A stretch of 64,000 bases of DNA from Sporichthya polymorpha DSM 43042 (GCF_000384115.1 NZ_KB913029.1:3075057-3139056), one strand, 5' to 3'. Shown: positions 47,450 through 55,365, numbered from the stretch's first letter. Numbers and translations are program-made. The notes: generated from the sequence alone by a model not told the origin.

Positions 47450-49570
47450 GTGACGATGTCGGACAGGCAGATCCTGGACGCGCTCGACCCGGAACAGCGT
47501 GAGGTCGCCGAGGCCCTCGAAGGCCCGGTCTGCGTCCTCGCCGGCGCCGGAACCGGCAAGACCCGCGCGATCACGCACCGCATCGCGCACGGCGTCCGGA
47601 CCGGGGTGTACCCGCCGCAGTGCGTGCTCGCCGTCACCTTCACCACGCGCGCCGCGGGGGAGATGCGGACGCGCCTGCGCGCGCTCGGCGCCGCCGGCGT
47701 CCAGGCCCGGACGTTCCACTCCGCCGCGCTGCGCCAGCTCCAGTACTTCTGGCCGATGGTCGTGGGCGGCGAGCTGCCGACGATCGAGGCCAAGAAGGCC
47801 CCGCTGGTCGCGGCGGCCGCGTCCCGGGTCGGGGTGCGCCCCGGCCAGGCCGAGGTGCGCGACCTCGCGGCCGAGATCGAGTGGGCCAAGGTGAGCCAGA
47901 TCGCCCCGGCCGAGTACGCCCGGGCCGCGGCGGCGGCCGGCCGGACGCCGCCGGCGGGCCTGGACCCGGCCGGGATGGCCGAGCTCTACGGCGCCTACGA
48001 GGACACCAAGCGGTCCCGCGGGATCATCGACATGGAGGACATCCTCCTGCTGACCGTCGGCGTGCTCGCCGACAGCGCGGATGCCGCCGAGCAGGTCCGC
48101 CGCCAGTACCGGCACTTCGTCGTCGACGAGTACCAGGACGTCAGCCCGCTGCAGCAGCGCCTGCTCGACCTCTGGCTCGGCGACCGCCACGAGGTCTGCG
48201 TCGTCGGCGACCCGGCGCAGACGATCTACTCCTTCGCCGGGGCGACCCCGGACCACCTGCTGCAGTTCTCGCGGCAGCACCCCGGCGCGCGGGTCGTCCG
48301 CCTGACCCGGAACTACCGCTCGACGCCCGAGGTGATCGCCCTCGCGAACCGGGTCCTGGTCGGGGCCACCCCGGCCGACGGGCCGCGGACCGGCGACCTG
48401 CGCGCCCAGCGCCCGGCCGGGGTCGCGCCGACGTTGGCGGAGTACCCGGACGAGGAGGCCGAGGCGGCCGCCGTCGCCGACCGGATCGCCGCCTTGCGGG
48501 AGGAGGGCGTCCCGGCCAGCCAGATCGCGGTGCTGTTCCGCACCAACGGCCAGTCCCTGGCCTACGAGCAGGCGCTGGCCGACCGCGGGGTCCCGTACCT
48601 GCTGCGCGGCGGGGAGAAGTTCTTCGAGCGGCCCGAGGTTCGCGAGGCGCGCGTCCGCCTGCGCGGGGCGGCCCGCTCGATCGCGGCCGGGACCGACACC
48701 GAGCTGGAGGGCGGCCGCGGGCTCGTCGACACCGTCCGGGACGTCCTCGCCAGCGCGGGCCTCTCCACCACGTCCGACGGCGCCCGTGGTGCTGCGGCCG
48801 AGCGGGCCGAGTCGCTGGCGGCGCTGGTCCGCATCGCCGAGGAGCTGGCCGTCGCGGACCCGGGCGCGACGCTCGCGACGCTGGTGACCGAGCTCGACAC
48901 CCGCGCCGCCGACGCCCACGTGCCGGTCGTCGAGGGGGTCACGCTGGCCTCCCTGCACGCCGCGAAGGGCCTGGAGTGGGACGCCGTCTTCCTGGTCGGG
49001 CTCGTCGAGGGGATGCTGCCGATCACCTACGCCGACACCGACGAGGCCGTCGCCGAGGAGCGCCGGCTGTTCTACGTCGGGCTGACCCGGGCCCGCGACC
49101 GGCTGTTCCTGTCCTGGGCCACCGCCCGCACACCGGGCGGGCGGGGCAACCGGCGCCCGTCGCGGTTCCTCGACGGCCTGGTCGCGGTCGAGGCCGGCCC
49201 GCGGCGGCCGGCCAAGCCCAAGCGGGACCGCGGCAAGGCCGTGACCTCGTGCCGGGTCTGCGGGAAGACGCTGGTCGACGCCGTCGCGCGCAAGCTCGGG
49301 CGCTGCACGGACTGCCCCTCGGACTACGACGAGGAGCTGCTGGAACGCCTCAAGGCCTGGCGGCTGGCCCGGGCGCGGGAGGCGTCGCTGCCCGCGTACT
49401 GCGTGTTCACCGACGCGACGTTGCAGGCGATCGCGGAGGCCGAACCGGGCGACCTGCGGGCACTCGGCCGCATTGCCGGGATCGGCGCCTCCAAGCTCGA
49501 TCGCTACGGCACGGACGTGCTCGCCATCTGTGCCGGCGAACCCGTCGGTGCAAGTTCTGCGGCGGAATGA
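47450..49570 (+). CDS. uvrD2: UvrD2-type ATP-dependent DNA helicase with tetracysteine and HRDC domains
   Basis: A 706-residue superfamily 1 helicase. Walker A is in LAGAGTGKTRAITHR, motif II VVDEYQDVSPLQQ, GDPAQTIYSFAGA, NYRSTPEV and LHAAKGLEWDAVF. A tetracysteine module follows (SCRVCGK and RCTDC), and the C-terminus is an HRDC domain (DATLQAIAEAEPGDLRALG). This layout is diagnostic of mycobacterial UvrD2 (Rv3198c), which is essential there and unwinds 3'-tailed DNA in repair. Start GTG 47450; ATG 47456 is possible. A short ATG frame at 47430 ends 3 bases past 47450 and is probably not translated. Confidence 0.94.
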   Translation: MTMSDRQILDALDPEQREVAEALEGPVCVLAGAGTGKTRAITHRIAHGVRTGVYPPQCVLAVTFTTRAAGEMRTRLRALGAAGVQARTFHSAALRQLQYFWPMVVGGELPTIEAKKAPLVAAAASRVGVRPGQAEVRDLAAEIEWAKVSQIAPAEYARAAAAAGRTPPAGLDPAGMAELYGAYEDTKRSRGIIDMEDILLLTVGVLADSADAAEQVRRQYRHFVVDEYQDVSPLQQRLLDLWLGDRHEVCVVGDPAQTIYSFAGATPDHLLQFSRQHPGARVVRLTRNYRSTPEVIALANRVLVGATPADGPRTGDLRAQRPAGVAPTLAEYPDEEAEAAAVADRIAALREEGVPASQIAVLFRTNGQSLAYEQALADRGVPYLLRGGEKFFERPEVREARVRLRGAARSIAAGTDTELEGGRGLVDTVRDVLASAGLSTTSDGARGAAAERAESLAALVRIAEELAVADPGATLATLVTELDTRAADAHVPVVEGVTLASLHAAKGLEWDAVFLVGLVEGMLPITYADTDEAVAEERRLFYVGLTRARDRLFLSWATARTPGGRGNRRPSRFLDGLVAVEAGPRRPAKPKRDRGKAVTSCRVCGKTLVDAVARKLGRCTDCPSDYDEELLERLKAWRLARAREASLPAYCVFTDATLQAIAEAEPGDLRALGRIAGIGASKLDRYGTDVLAICAGEPVGASSAAE

Positions 49571-49614
49571 ACCCTTGTCGGTAGGAACTGTTGCGCGCGC
49601 CGCAGAAGAACGCC

Positions 49615-49655
49615 GAATAAATCGCTTGCGGCCGGAAGTACGCGACCTCTAGCCT
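49615..49655 (+). promoter_or_regulatory. WhiB7-type autoregulated promoter
   Basis: An AT-rich block GAATAAAT (49615-49622) lies three bases upstream of the -35 TTGCGG (49626-49631), then 18 bp to the -10 TAGCCT (49650-49655). An AT-rich element directly upstream of the -35 is what WhiB7, bound to the sigma factor, contacts through its AT-hook at its own and regulon promoters. Confidence 0.7.
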
Positions 49656-49717
49656 TCCACCATCTGCTACGCCGCGGATCGACTGCGGCTGCCCGAGCCA
49701 GGACGGAGGTGACCCCC

Positions 49718-49975
49718 GTGGAGAACATGACGAACACCGTCGGAACGACCCAGCTGGGTGTCATCGGCGTACCGGCGACGGGCACTGTCGCGCGTCCTTG
49801 GTCGGCCTATGAGCACGGCTGCGTGCAGGGCGTCCACATCGCGCCGATGGCCTCCGTTCCGCAGGAGAAGTCTGTCCTCCTGACGGCTCTCCCGACGACG
49901 GTTGGCGTCGCCGCTGCCCTGCGTAAGGACGTTTTCGCCCGTTCGGGCTTCCGCACCCTTGGACCACCGGTCTAG
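49718..49975 (+). CDS. Upstream open reading frame in the whiB7 leader
   Basis: An 85-codon frame from GTG 49718, with GGAGG eight bases upstream, to TAG 49975; GTG 49709 and ATG 49727 are other possible starts. The product has no recognisable domain and is hydrophobic/Thr-rich (TVGTTQLGVIGVPATG). It ends 22 nt before the terminator hairpin. In mycobacteria and Streptomyces the whiB7/wblC leader contains such a uORF: slow or stalled translation by ribosome-targeting antibiotics prevents termination and lets whiB7 be read. The peptide itself is probably unimportant. Confidence 0.7.
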   Translation: MENMTNTVGTTQLGVIGVPATGTVARPWSAYEHGCVQGVHIAPMASVPQEKSVLLTALPTTVGVAAALRKDVFARSGFRTLGPPV

Positions 49976-49997
49976 GCACCATCGACCGGCACTCTCC

Positions 49998-50036
49998 AGG
50001 CCGCGGAACCCGAAACCCGGGATCCGCGGCCTTTTT
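49998..50036 (+). terminator. Intrinsic terminator/attenuator in the whiB7 leader
   Basis: AGGCCGCGGA (49998-50007) pairs with TCCGCGGCCT (50023-50032), with an inner CCCG/CGGG stem, followed by TTTTTGTTT. It lies between the uORF and whiB7, 70 nt ahead of the whiB7 ATG, so transcription must pass it to express whiB7. Confidence 0.88.
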
Positions 50037-50106
50037 GTTTCGCCGCCACCCGTCCACCACCGAGCCACCAGCCCGAGCAAGTTCCCTCACAAGGGGTGAG
50101 ACCCGA

Positions 50107-50406
50107 ATGTTGTGCACCACCGCGCAGAGCCCGACCGAAGCGCTGAACTCGGCGCCGGCCGAGCTGCTCGAGAAGATCCCGTGCCGCGCGTTCGACGCGG
50201 AGCTGTTCTTCGCCGAGTCGCCCGACGACGTCGAGTACGCGAAGTCGCTGTGCCAGAACTGCCCGATCCGTTCGGCGTGCCTCGCCGGAGCGCTGGAGCG
50301 CGCCGAGCCGTGGGGCGTCTGGGGCGGCGAGCTGTTCGTGCAGGGCGTCGTCGTGCCGCGCAAGCGGCCCCGGGGTCGTCCGCGCAAGAACCCGATCGCT
50401 GCGTGA
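50107..50406 (+). CDS. whiB7: WhiB7 transcriptional regulator (Fe-S, AT-hook)
   Basis: A 99-residue Wbl protein. Cys26, Cys49, Cys52 and Cys58 hold the 4Fe-4S cluster (C-xn-C-x2-C-x5-C). GVWGG follows, and the C-terminal AT-hook RGRPRKN is specific for WhiB7/WblC. It binds the principal sigma factor region 4 and activates intrinsic antibiotic-resistance genes. AAGGGG (50091-50096) in the loop of a small CTCAC/GTGAG hairpin is the likely ribosome binding site. Between uvrD2 and the ABC1 kinase, as Rv3197A. It is controlled by the promoter, uORF and attenuator upstream. Confidence 0.96.
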   Translation: MLCTTAQSPTEALNSAPAELLEKIPCRAFDAELFFAESPDDVEYAKSLCQNCPIRSACLAGALERAEPWGVWGGELFVQGVVVPRKRPRGRPRKNPIAA

Positions 50407-50563
50407 CCGAAATGGCCTGCCGATGGCCTGCGAGTGGCCTGACGTTTGGTTCGAAGTTCCGCAGCAGCCTGATCCGTGGGAGTAACCCTCACGCGGCGTC
50501 AGTTCTTATGGAGACATGGACTTTCCCCCACAAGGGGATCCGTTGGAAGTGGAGTGCCTGGTC

Positions 50564-50740
50564 ATGTTCAGCAATGAGGACCTGGCTCGTGAGCACATGC
50601 GGGTACGCCTGTGCGAGGCCGAGCACGAGCGCCTGCTCGCCACGGTCCGGCGTCAGCGCCGGGCGGAGCGGCTGCAGCGGCGCGCGGCCCGCGCACAGCG
50701 TCGCGCCGAACTGGCGGTCGCCCGCGTGGCCGGCGCCTAG
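50564..50740 (+). CDS. Small basic coiled-coil protein, 58 aa
   Basis: ATG 50564 has GGAG nine bases upstream; ATG 50516 is in frame and would add 16 residues. The product is Arg/Glu-rich and helical throughout (MFSNEDLAREHMRVRLCEAE then a run of RRQRRAERLQRRAARAQRRA). It has no membrane segment. It could bind nucleic acid. The gene ends 28 nt before a bidirectional terminator that separates it from the ABC1 kinase, which supports a genuine transcription unit after whiB7. No family recognised. Confidence 0.6.
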   Translation: MFSNEDLAREHMRVRLCEAEHERLLATVRRQRRAERLQRRAARAQRRAELAVARVAGA

Positions 50741-50767
50741 GCCGGCCCGAACTCACGGAGCCAACAC

Positions 50768-50814
50768 GATGGCCCGTCACCCGATCGCATCCTGCGACCG
50801 AGTGACGGGCCATC
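50768..50814. terminator. Bidirectional terminator between the small basic protein and the ABC1 kinase
   Basis: A 13-bp perfect stem (50768-50780 with 50802-50814) has an inner TCGCA/TGCGA helix. It lies 27-28 nt from the stop codons of both convergent genes. Confidence 0.88.
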
Positions 50815-50841
50815 ACCGTTTGGGGGGACGGGGCGTGTCGG

Positions 50842-52218
50842 CTACTCGCCGACGATCTCCTCGGGTGTGCGGTACGGGATGTCGGTGAGCCCGTCGGCTC
50901 CGGGGAGCCACGCGGCGAGCTCCTCGCGCCACGGGCCGGAGGCCTCGAGCTGGCACAGGACACCGATCGAGCCGAGCCAGACCCGGTGGAGCAGCAGGTA
51001 CCGCGGCGGCAGGTTGAACTGCAGGCCGGTGGAGTAGTTGGGGGAGCGGGGGTCGCCGATGCGCTGGCCCTGAGCGCGCAGCCAGGCCCGGCTGAACTGG
51101 AACTCCGGCACGGTCACCGGCTCCAGGAACGGCAGCAGGTAGGCCAGGGCCCGGTCGGGGTCGAGGTCGATCGTCGGCTTGAGGAAGCCCTCGGCGCGGA
51201 GACCGTCCACGACCGCCTTCGCCTCGCCGCGCAGGGCCTGCTGCAGCAGTACGCCGATCACCGGCGGGACGCCCTCGGGCAGGTGGTTGACGGCGCCGAA
51301 GTCGAGGACGCCGAGTCGCCCGTCGGGCAGGATCCGGAAGTTGCCCGGGTGCGGGTCCGCGTGCAGCTTGCCGACGCGCGTCGGGCTCGACAGGTGGAAG
51401 CGGTGGTAGAGCACGCCGGCCCGGTTGCGGGTCTCCTGGTCGCCCTCGGCGATCACCTTCGACAGCGGCGTGCCGTCGATCCACTCGGTGACGATCACGT
51501 TCCCGGCCTGGTGGACGACCTGCGGGACGCAGAAGTCCGGGTCGTCGGCGAAGGCGGCGGCGAAGGCGCGCTGGGAGTCGGCCTCGAGGGCGTAGTCGAG
51601 TTCCTCGGCGACGCGCTCCTTGAGCTCGACCATGAGGGCCTTGATGTCCAGGCCGGGCACCATCGAGCCGAACAGACGGGCGAGGCGGCTGATCTGGTTC
51701 AGGTCGCCGAGCAGGGCCTCCCCGGCGCCGGGGTACTGGATCTTGACCGCGACGTCCCGGCCGTCCGACCAGGTCGCGCGGTGCACCTGCCCGACGCTCG
51801 CCGCGGCGACGGCCCTGGCGTCGAACTCGGTGAACAGGTCCTGCCAGTCCGGGCCCAGGTTGGTCCGGAGGACGTCGTGGACGACGCGGGCGGGCAGCGG
51901 CGGGGCCGCCTCCTGCAGCTTGACCAGCGTGGCGCGGTAGGGGGCGATCACCGGTTCGGGCAGCGCGGCCTCGAACACCGACAGGGCCTGGCCGAACTTC
52001 ATGGCCCCGCCCTTGAGCTCGCCGAGCGTCTTGAAGATCTGCTCGGCGGTGCGCTGCTGAATCTCCGCGGTGACGATCTCGGCGGGCTTGCCGCCGATCC
52101 GTTTGCCGATCCCGAGGGTCGCCCGGCCGGCCATGCCCAGGGGCAACGCGGCCAGTTTGGCGCCCCGGGTCACGGCCCGGATCGGGATGTCGGCAGGTCC
52201 TCGGGGCGCGTCACTCAC
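50842..52218 (-). CDS. ABC1/UbiB-family atypical kinase
   Basis: A 458-residue protein of the AarF/ABC1/UbiB group. The N-terminal KxGQ motif is visible as KFGQALSVFEAALPE, the Ala-rich nucleotide loop as AAASVGQVHRA, the conserved lysine in VAVKIQYPG, the catalytic loop HADPHPGNF and the metal-binding DFG in GVLDFGAVNHLPEG. In other organisms these kinases/ATPases support quinone and lipid biosynthesis. Start GTG 52218 is chosen; the frame extends into the repeats upstream. It is the counterpart of Rv3197, divergent from the whiB7 unit. Confidence 0.92.
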   Translation of the reverse strand: MSDAPRGPADIPIRAVTRGAKLAALPLGMAGRATLGIGKRIGGKPAEIVTAEIQQRTAEQIFKTLGELKGGAMKFGQALSVFEAALPEPVIAPYRATLVKLQEAAPPLPARVVHDVLRTNLGPDWQDLFTEFDARAVAAASVGQVHRATWSDGRDVAVKIQYPGAGEALLGDLNQISRLARLFGSMVPGLDIKALMVELKERVAEELDYALEADSQRAFAAAFADDPDFCVPQVVHQAGNVIVTEWIDGTPLSKVIAEGDQETRNRAGVLYHRFHLSSPTRVGKLHADPHPGNFRILPDGRLGVLDFGAVNHLPEGVPPVIGVLLQQALRGEAKAVVDGLRAEGFLKPTIDLDPDRALAYLLPFLEPVTVPEFQFSRAWLRAQGQRIGDPRSPNYSTGLQFNLPPRYLLLHRVWLGSIGVLCQLEASGPWREELAAWLPGADGLTDIPYRTPEEIVGE

Positions 52219-52275
52219 CCCGCCATTGTCGCGAATCTCGGCCGCGCGCGGAGCCATCTGGGCTGCGGCGCCCGT

Positions 52276-52334
52276 CTCAACCCACCGCTCGACCCACCGC
52301 TCAACCATCGCTCAACCCACCGCTCAACCCGCCG
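52276..52334. repeat. Five 11-12-bp tandem units at the 3' end of the ThiF-like gene
   Basis: CTCAACCCACCG-type units start at 52276, 52288, 52300 (11 bp), 52311 and 52323. The last carries the TGA of the minus-strand ThiF-like gene (52324-52326). The others are near-copies placed between it and the ABC1 kinase start. Third example of a stop-codon-spanning expansion in this region. Confidence 0.85.
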
Positions 52335-53382
52335 TCCGCTCGGCCCAGGCGCAGCCGCAGGCGGGGTGGCGGCGCCAGCTGCGGCGACGCCGGGACCCGC
52401 CCGGCAGGCGTAGATGCAGCGTGCCGTCGACGGTGTCGGCGGAGCCGGTGTCGAGGTAGGACAGGGCCTCCAGGGCCGCCTGCGCGGCCACCAGCGTGGC
52501 GAGGACCACGTCGGCCGGGCGTGGGCCGGCCGTGGGCTCGGCCGCAGCGACCTGGGCCGCGAGATGGGGCCAGGCCCGGTCCCGGTCGCTGCGGATCAGG
52601 TGGTGGCAGTGCAGGCACGAGCTGCGGAACGGGACGACCAGGGGGCCCACGACCCCCTCGGCCTCGCGCAGTGCGGCCACCAGGTGCGGCGTCCCGGCCC
52701 GGACGAGGTCGTCGGCGTCCCCGAGCCCCGGGAGCCGGTCGGCCAGGATCACCAGGGTCGGGGGAGCGGCGTTGGCCCAGGGCCGGGCCGCGAACTCGCC
52801 GGCGACGGCCGTGGCGGCCGGGCCGCGGCACTGCCCGAGCTCGGCGCGCCGGAGCCCGCCGGGCGCGAGGTCGGCCGGGGTCGTGACGGTCTCGTCGACG
52901 ACGTGGACGTGGCCGACCCCGGCCGCCGCGAGCAGGGCGGCGGTCGTCGCGCCGACCCGCCCGCCGCCGCGGACCTCGACGGCGGCGGCCAGGCGGCGGG
53001 ACAGCGCGCGTTTGCCGGCGTCGGGGCCGGGGTGGGCGAGGGCCGCCGCGGCCAGGTCCGGCGTGAGGCGGTCCCGGGACGTCAGGGGGAGGCGGTACCA
53101 GCCGTCGGCGGTGACCGCCGCGTCCTCCAGCAGGTCCGCGGCCGCGAGTTCGGCCAGCAGACGCCGGACGCGGGCGGCGGGAATGTCCAGGCACCGCGCG
53201 AGCTCGGCGGGGTGGACCGTGCCGTCGAGCCGGTCCAGGAAGTCGTCCAGCGGAGCGTCGATGCCGCTGACGAGCACCGCGCGATCCGGGTCCAGGCCGA
53301 ACTGGACGGTCGCGGGGCCGCGGCGGAGCCGGCTCAGACCGGCTTTCAGCTTGGGGCGACGCATCGGCGGTGGCGTGGGCAC
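52324..53382 (-). CDS. ThiF/HesA-like protein related to TOMM cyclodehydratase partners
   Basis: A 352-residue protein. After a winged-helix-like N-terminal domain (about 30-125: LDRLDGTVHPAELARCLD and VRRLLAELAAADLLED) comes a degenerate E1/ThiF Rossmann domain (VEVRGGGRVGATTAALLAAAG, VHVVDETVTTPADL). CLHCHHLIRSDRDRAWPHLA and the C-terminal ACGCAW give four cysteines for a structural zinc. This layout resembles leader-binding ThiF-like proteins of azole-peptide systems and Rv3196. No YcaO or precursor gene is nearby. GTG 53382 is chosen (GGAGGGG immediately upstream). The adenylation residues appear lost, so it is probably non-catalytic. Confidence 0.8.
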   Translation of the reverse strand: MPTPPPMRRPKLKAGLSRLRRGPATVQFGLDPDRAVLVSGIDAPLDDFLDRLDGTVHPAELARCLDIPAARVRRLLAELAAADLLEDAAVTADGWYRLPLTSRDRLTPDLAAAALAHPGPDAGKRALSRRLAAAVEVRGGGRVGATTAALLAAAGVGHVHVVDETVTTPADLAPGGLRRAELGQCRGPAATAVAGEFAARPWANAAPPTLVILADRLPGLGDADDLVRAGTPHLVAALREAEGVVGPLVVPFRSSCLHCHHLIRSDRDRAWPHLAAQVAAAEPTAGPRPADVVLATLVAAQAALEALSYLDTGSADTVDGTLHLRLPGGSRRRRSWRRHPACGCAWAERTAG

Positions 53383-53463
53383 GGCCCCTCCCTCCCGGAC
53401 CTGACGGGTCCGGAGGGAAGCCTGCCGCAGCCTCGGCCTCCGCGCCGGAGCGCGGGGCCAGGC

Positions 53464-53472
53464 TGTGGACAA
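53464..53472 (-). other. Perfect DnaA-box sequence
   Basis: TGTGGACAA on the plus strand is TTGTCCACA on the minus strand, the consensus DnaA box of high-GC actinobacteria. It lies between the ThiF-like and DUF5679 genes. A second copy is at 53919-53927. Confidence 0.45.
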
Positions 53473-53525
53473 CCGGCCGGGTTCGCGACCCGGGCCGGGG
53501 GTGGAACGGTGGATCCGGGCGGGAC

Positions 53526-53684
53526 TCAGGCCTTGCCGAGAATGCGGTTCAGCTTGGTGCCGCACACCTTGCAGATGCCCTGCGCCATGCGGCGGCCCGA
53601 GTCGCTGACCTTCACCTCGCCGGTGAAGTCGCGCTTCTCCTTGCACTTCACGCAGTACGCCTCGCCGGTGTAGGTCTCGGCCAT
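53526..53684 (-). CDS. DUF5679 small zinc-ribbon protein
   Basis: A 52-residue protein from ATG 53684 with GGGAGAAG upstream. It is AETYTGEAYCVKCKEK, a short beta stretch, then ICKVCGTKLNRILGKA, with two CxxC knuckles for one zinc. This is the DUF5679 family, widespread in actinobacteria and of unknown function, resembling small ribosome- or RNA-associated zinc ribbons. It lies between the ThiF-like gene and the YgjP-type metallopeptidase gene. It is flanked by two DnaA-box sequences. Confidence 0.9.
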   Translation of the reverse strand: MAETYTGEAYCVKCKEKRDFTGEVKVSDSGRRMAQGICKVCGTKLNRILGKA

Positions 53685-54084
53685 CTCTTCTCCCTCGGGT
53701 TTGGTCGACCGGCACCAGCCGGTCGCGTCGGGCGGTTGTCGGCGTGCTGCCCCGCGCGACGACGGCACACACTAGTGCCCGTCGGAGCCTGCGGACGCCA
53801 GTTGGGGCCGTGGCGACACACGGCGGGTCCCGTAAAAACGCCCAAATCGTGACAAACCGGGGCATCCCGCGCGAGATTCGCCACGCTCAGCCGGGCCTGG
53901 AGCTGCGCCCGACCGGGTTGTGGACAACTTTGTGGGAAACCCTCCCAGGTTCGAGGGCGCGCGCCGCTGAGCAGGGCGGTTCCGGGTCATGAGGGTGTGG
54001 ATTTCTGGTCACGAGCGTGTCGTCCTCCCGCGGACCGGTGGGCGGGGCCGGTAGCGTCCTGAGTGTGACTCGTGGGGTTCGGGC
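53685..54084. other. 400-bp intergenic region
   Basis: It separates the divergent DUF5679 (minus) and metallopeptidase (plus) genes. It includes an AT-richer tract with GTAAAAACG around 53831-53840, which may belong to the DUF5679 promoter, and a DnaA-box sequence at 53919-53927. No frame with convincing coding features was seen. Confidence 0.55.
53919..53927 (-). other. Perfect DnaA-box sequence
   Basis: A second TGTGGACAA, 455 bp from the first and in the same orientation. Immediately to the right TTTGTGGGA is a near match. No AT-rich unwinding region or dnaA/dnaN genes are near, so this is not an origin. Confidence 0.45.
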
Positions 54085-54654
54085 ATGACCTCGCGTCGGC
54101 GCGCCGGGGCGTCGGACGAGGTCGCCTTCGACCAGGTCGAAGTCCGTCGCAGCACGCGCCGGCGCAGCACCGTCTCCGCCTACCGCGAGGACGGCCGGAC
54201 GGTGGTGCTGATCCCCGCCCGCATGAGCCGCGCCGACGAGCGCTACTGGGTCGAGACGATGCTGGCCCGCCTGCAGGCCCAGGAGGCCCGGGGACGCCCC
54301 AGCGACGCCGAGCTGATGACCCGGGCCCGCGAGCTCTCCAACCGCTACCTGGGCGGTGCGGCCGTGCCGACCTCGGTGCGCTGGGCCGACAACCAGGTCA
54401 ACCGCTGGGGCTCGTGCACCCCGATCGACGCGACGATCCGCCTCTCCACCCGGCTGCAGGGAATGCCCCGGTACGTCGTCGACTACGTGCTGCTGCACGA
54501 GCTCGCGCACCTGCTCGTACCCGACCACAGCGCCGCGTTCTGGAAGCTGCTGGAGCCCTACCCGCGCACCGAGCGGGCCCGGGGCTACCTGGACGGCGTC
54601 TCCTCCGCCGCCGGGCTGGACCTGTCCGAGTCCTCCGACGCCCCCGAGGCGTGA
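54085..54654 (+). CDS. YgjP-like metallopeptidase domain protein (DUF45)
   Basis: A 189-residue protein with the zinc-binding HELAHL motif (about residue 140) followed by DHSAAFW, which supplies a third His ligand, as in the YgjP/WLM group. The preceding VRWADNQVNRWGSCTP is the conserved RWGSC signature of DUF45. The N-terminal part is basic and carries a predicted beta strand (VVLIPARMS). It is probably a soluble zinc protease or a non-proteolytic homologue. The substrate is unknown. ATG 54085 has no strong ribosome binding site (GGGGTTCGGGC). Confidence 0.87.
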   Translation: MTSRRRAGASDEVAFDQVEVRRSTRRRSTVSAYREDGRTVVLIPARMSRADERYWVETMLARLQAQEARGRPSDAELMTRARELSNRYLGGAAVPTSVRWADNQVNRWGSCTPIDATIRLSTRLQGMPRYVVDYVLLHELAHLLVPDHSAAFWKLLEPYPRTERARGYLDGVSSAAGLDLSESSDAPEA

Positions 54655-54675
54655 CCCCAGGGTCTCCGCGGCCGC

Positions 54676-55365
54676 TCAGGCCAGCGCCGCGGCGACGGCA
54701 CAGGCCGCCGTCCAGAGCACCAGGTAGGTGACCGCCTCCGGCACCCCGTAGCTCGGGCGCGGGTGGATGACCGGGTCGGGGACCGGTCGGTCCTCGGCGT
54801 CGGCGGCGAGGTCGGAGACCAGCGGGGTCGCGGCGTAGTCCTCGGGGAGCGGGTCGCGGCCGTTGCGGCGCGCGGCCTCGGCCCGGATCAGGGCGACCAA
54901 CGCGGCGGGCCGTTCCTCGCGGGTCAGAGGCCCGGCGAAGGTGGGGCCGTAGAGCAGCGCGCGGGCGCAGTCGCCGTCGGTGCCGACGACCTCGACGAAG
55001 CCGCGGCCCCGGGCGTCGGCGACGTCCTCCCACGGCAGCGCGACCGAGGAGAACGCGTTGTCGAACCGGACGCCGGCGGCGTCGACGACGATCCGGGGGC
55101 GGAACAGGTAGCGGCGGATGCCGTAGGCCGCGGGTACGACGATCGCGCCGAACACCCAGCGGTCGGTGAACGCGTTGTCGGTGCCGCCGGACTCGCCGGG
55201 GTCGGCGAGCACCGTGACCGCCAGGGCGCCGATGACGAGCGTCAGGAACACCCCGACGCCGAGCACGGCGTGCTGGCGGACCGTCACCGGCGCGTCGTCC
55301 TCGAGGACGGCCGGGATCCGACCCAGCCCCAGCCCGCCCGAGCCGGAGGAGGAGGCGCCGCTCAC
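54676..55365 (-). CDS. Membrane PH-domain protein
   Basis: A 229-residue protein. A Gly/Ser-rich start is followed by two transmembrane segments (about 35-55 and 72-92, VFGAIVVPAAYGIRRYLF). A PH-like beta domain follows (PRIVVDAAGVRFDNAF, LPWEDVADARGRGFVEVVG, typical of PH_6/bPH domains in actinobacteria), and a final hydrophobic helix (EAVTYLVLWTAACAVAAAL). The function is unknown. It overlaps the NUDIX gene by 4 nt (GTGA), forming a three-gene coupled set with the zincin gene. Confidence 0.82.
   Translation of the reverse strand: MSGASSSGSGGLGLGRIPAVLEDDAPVTVRQHAVLGVGVFLTLVIGALAVTVLADPGESGGTDNAFTDRWVFGAIVVPAAYGIRRYLFRPRIVVDAAGVRFDNAFSSVALPWEDVADARGRGFVEVVGTDGDCARALLYGPTFAGPLTREERPAALVALIRAEAARRNGRDPLPEDYAATPLVSDLAADAEDRPVPDPVIHPRPSYGVPEAVTYLVLWTAACAVAAALA

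Noticed and set aside
47430-47453. ATG frame just before uvrD2
   Set aside because: Seven codons ending at the uvrD2 start region; too short to call a gene, though translational coupling is imaginable.
53464-53927. Replication origin suggested by DnaA boxes
   Set aside because: Only two boxes, no AT-rich unwinding region and no dnaA, dnaN, parB or rnpA genes nearby.
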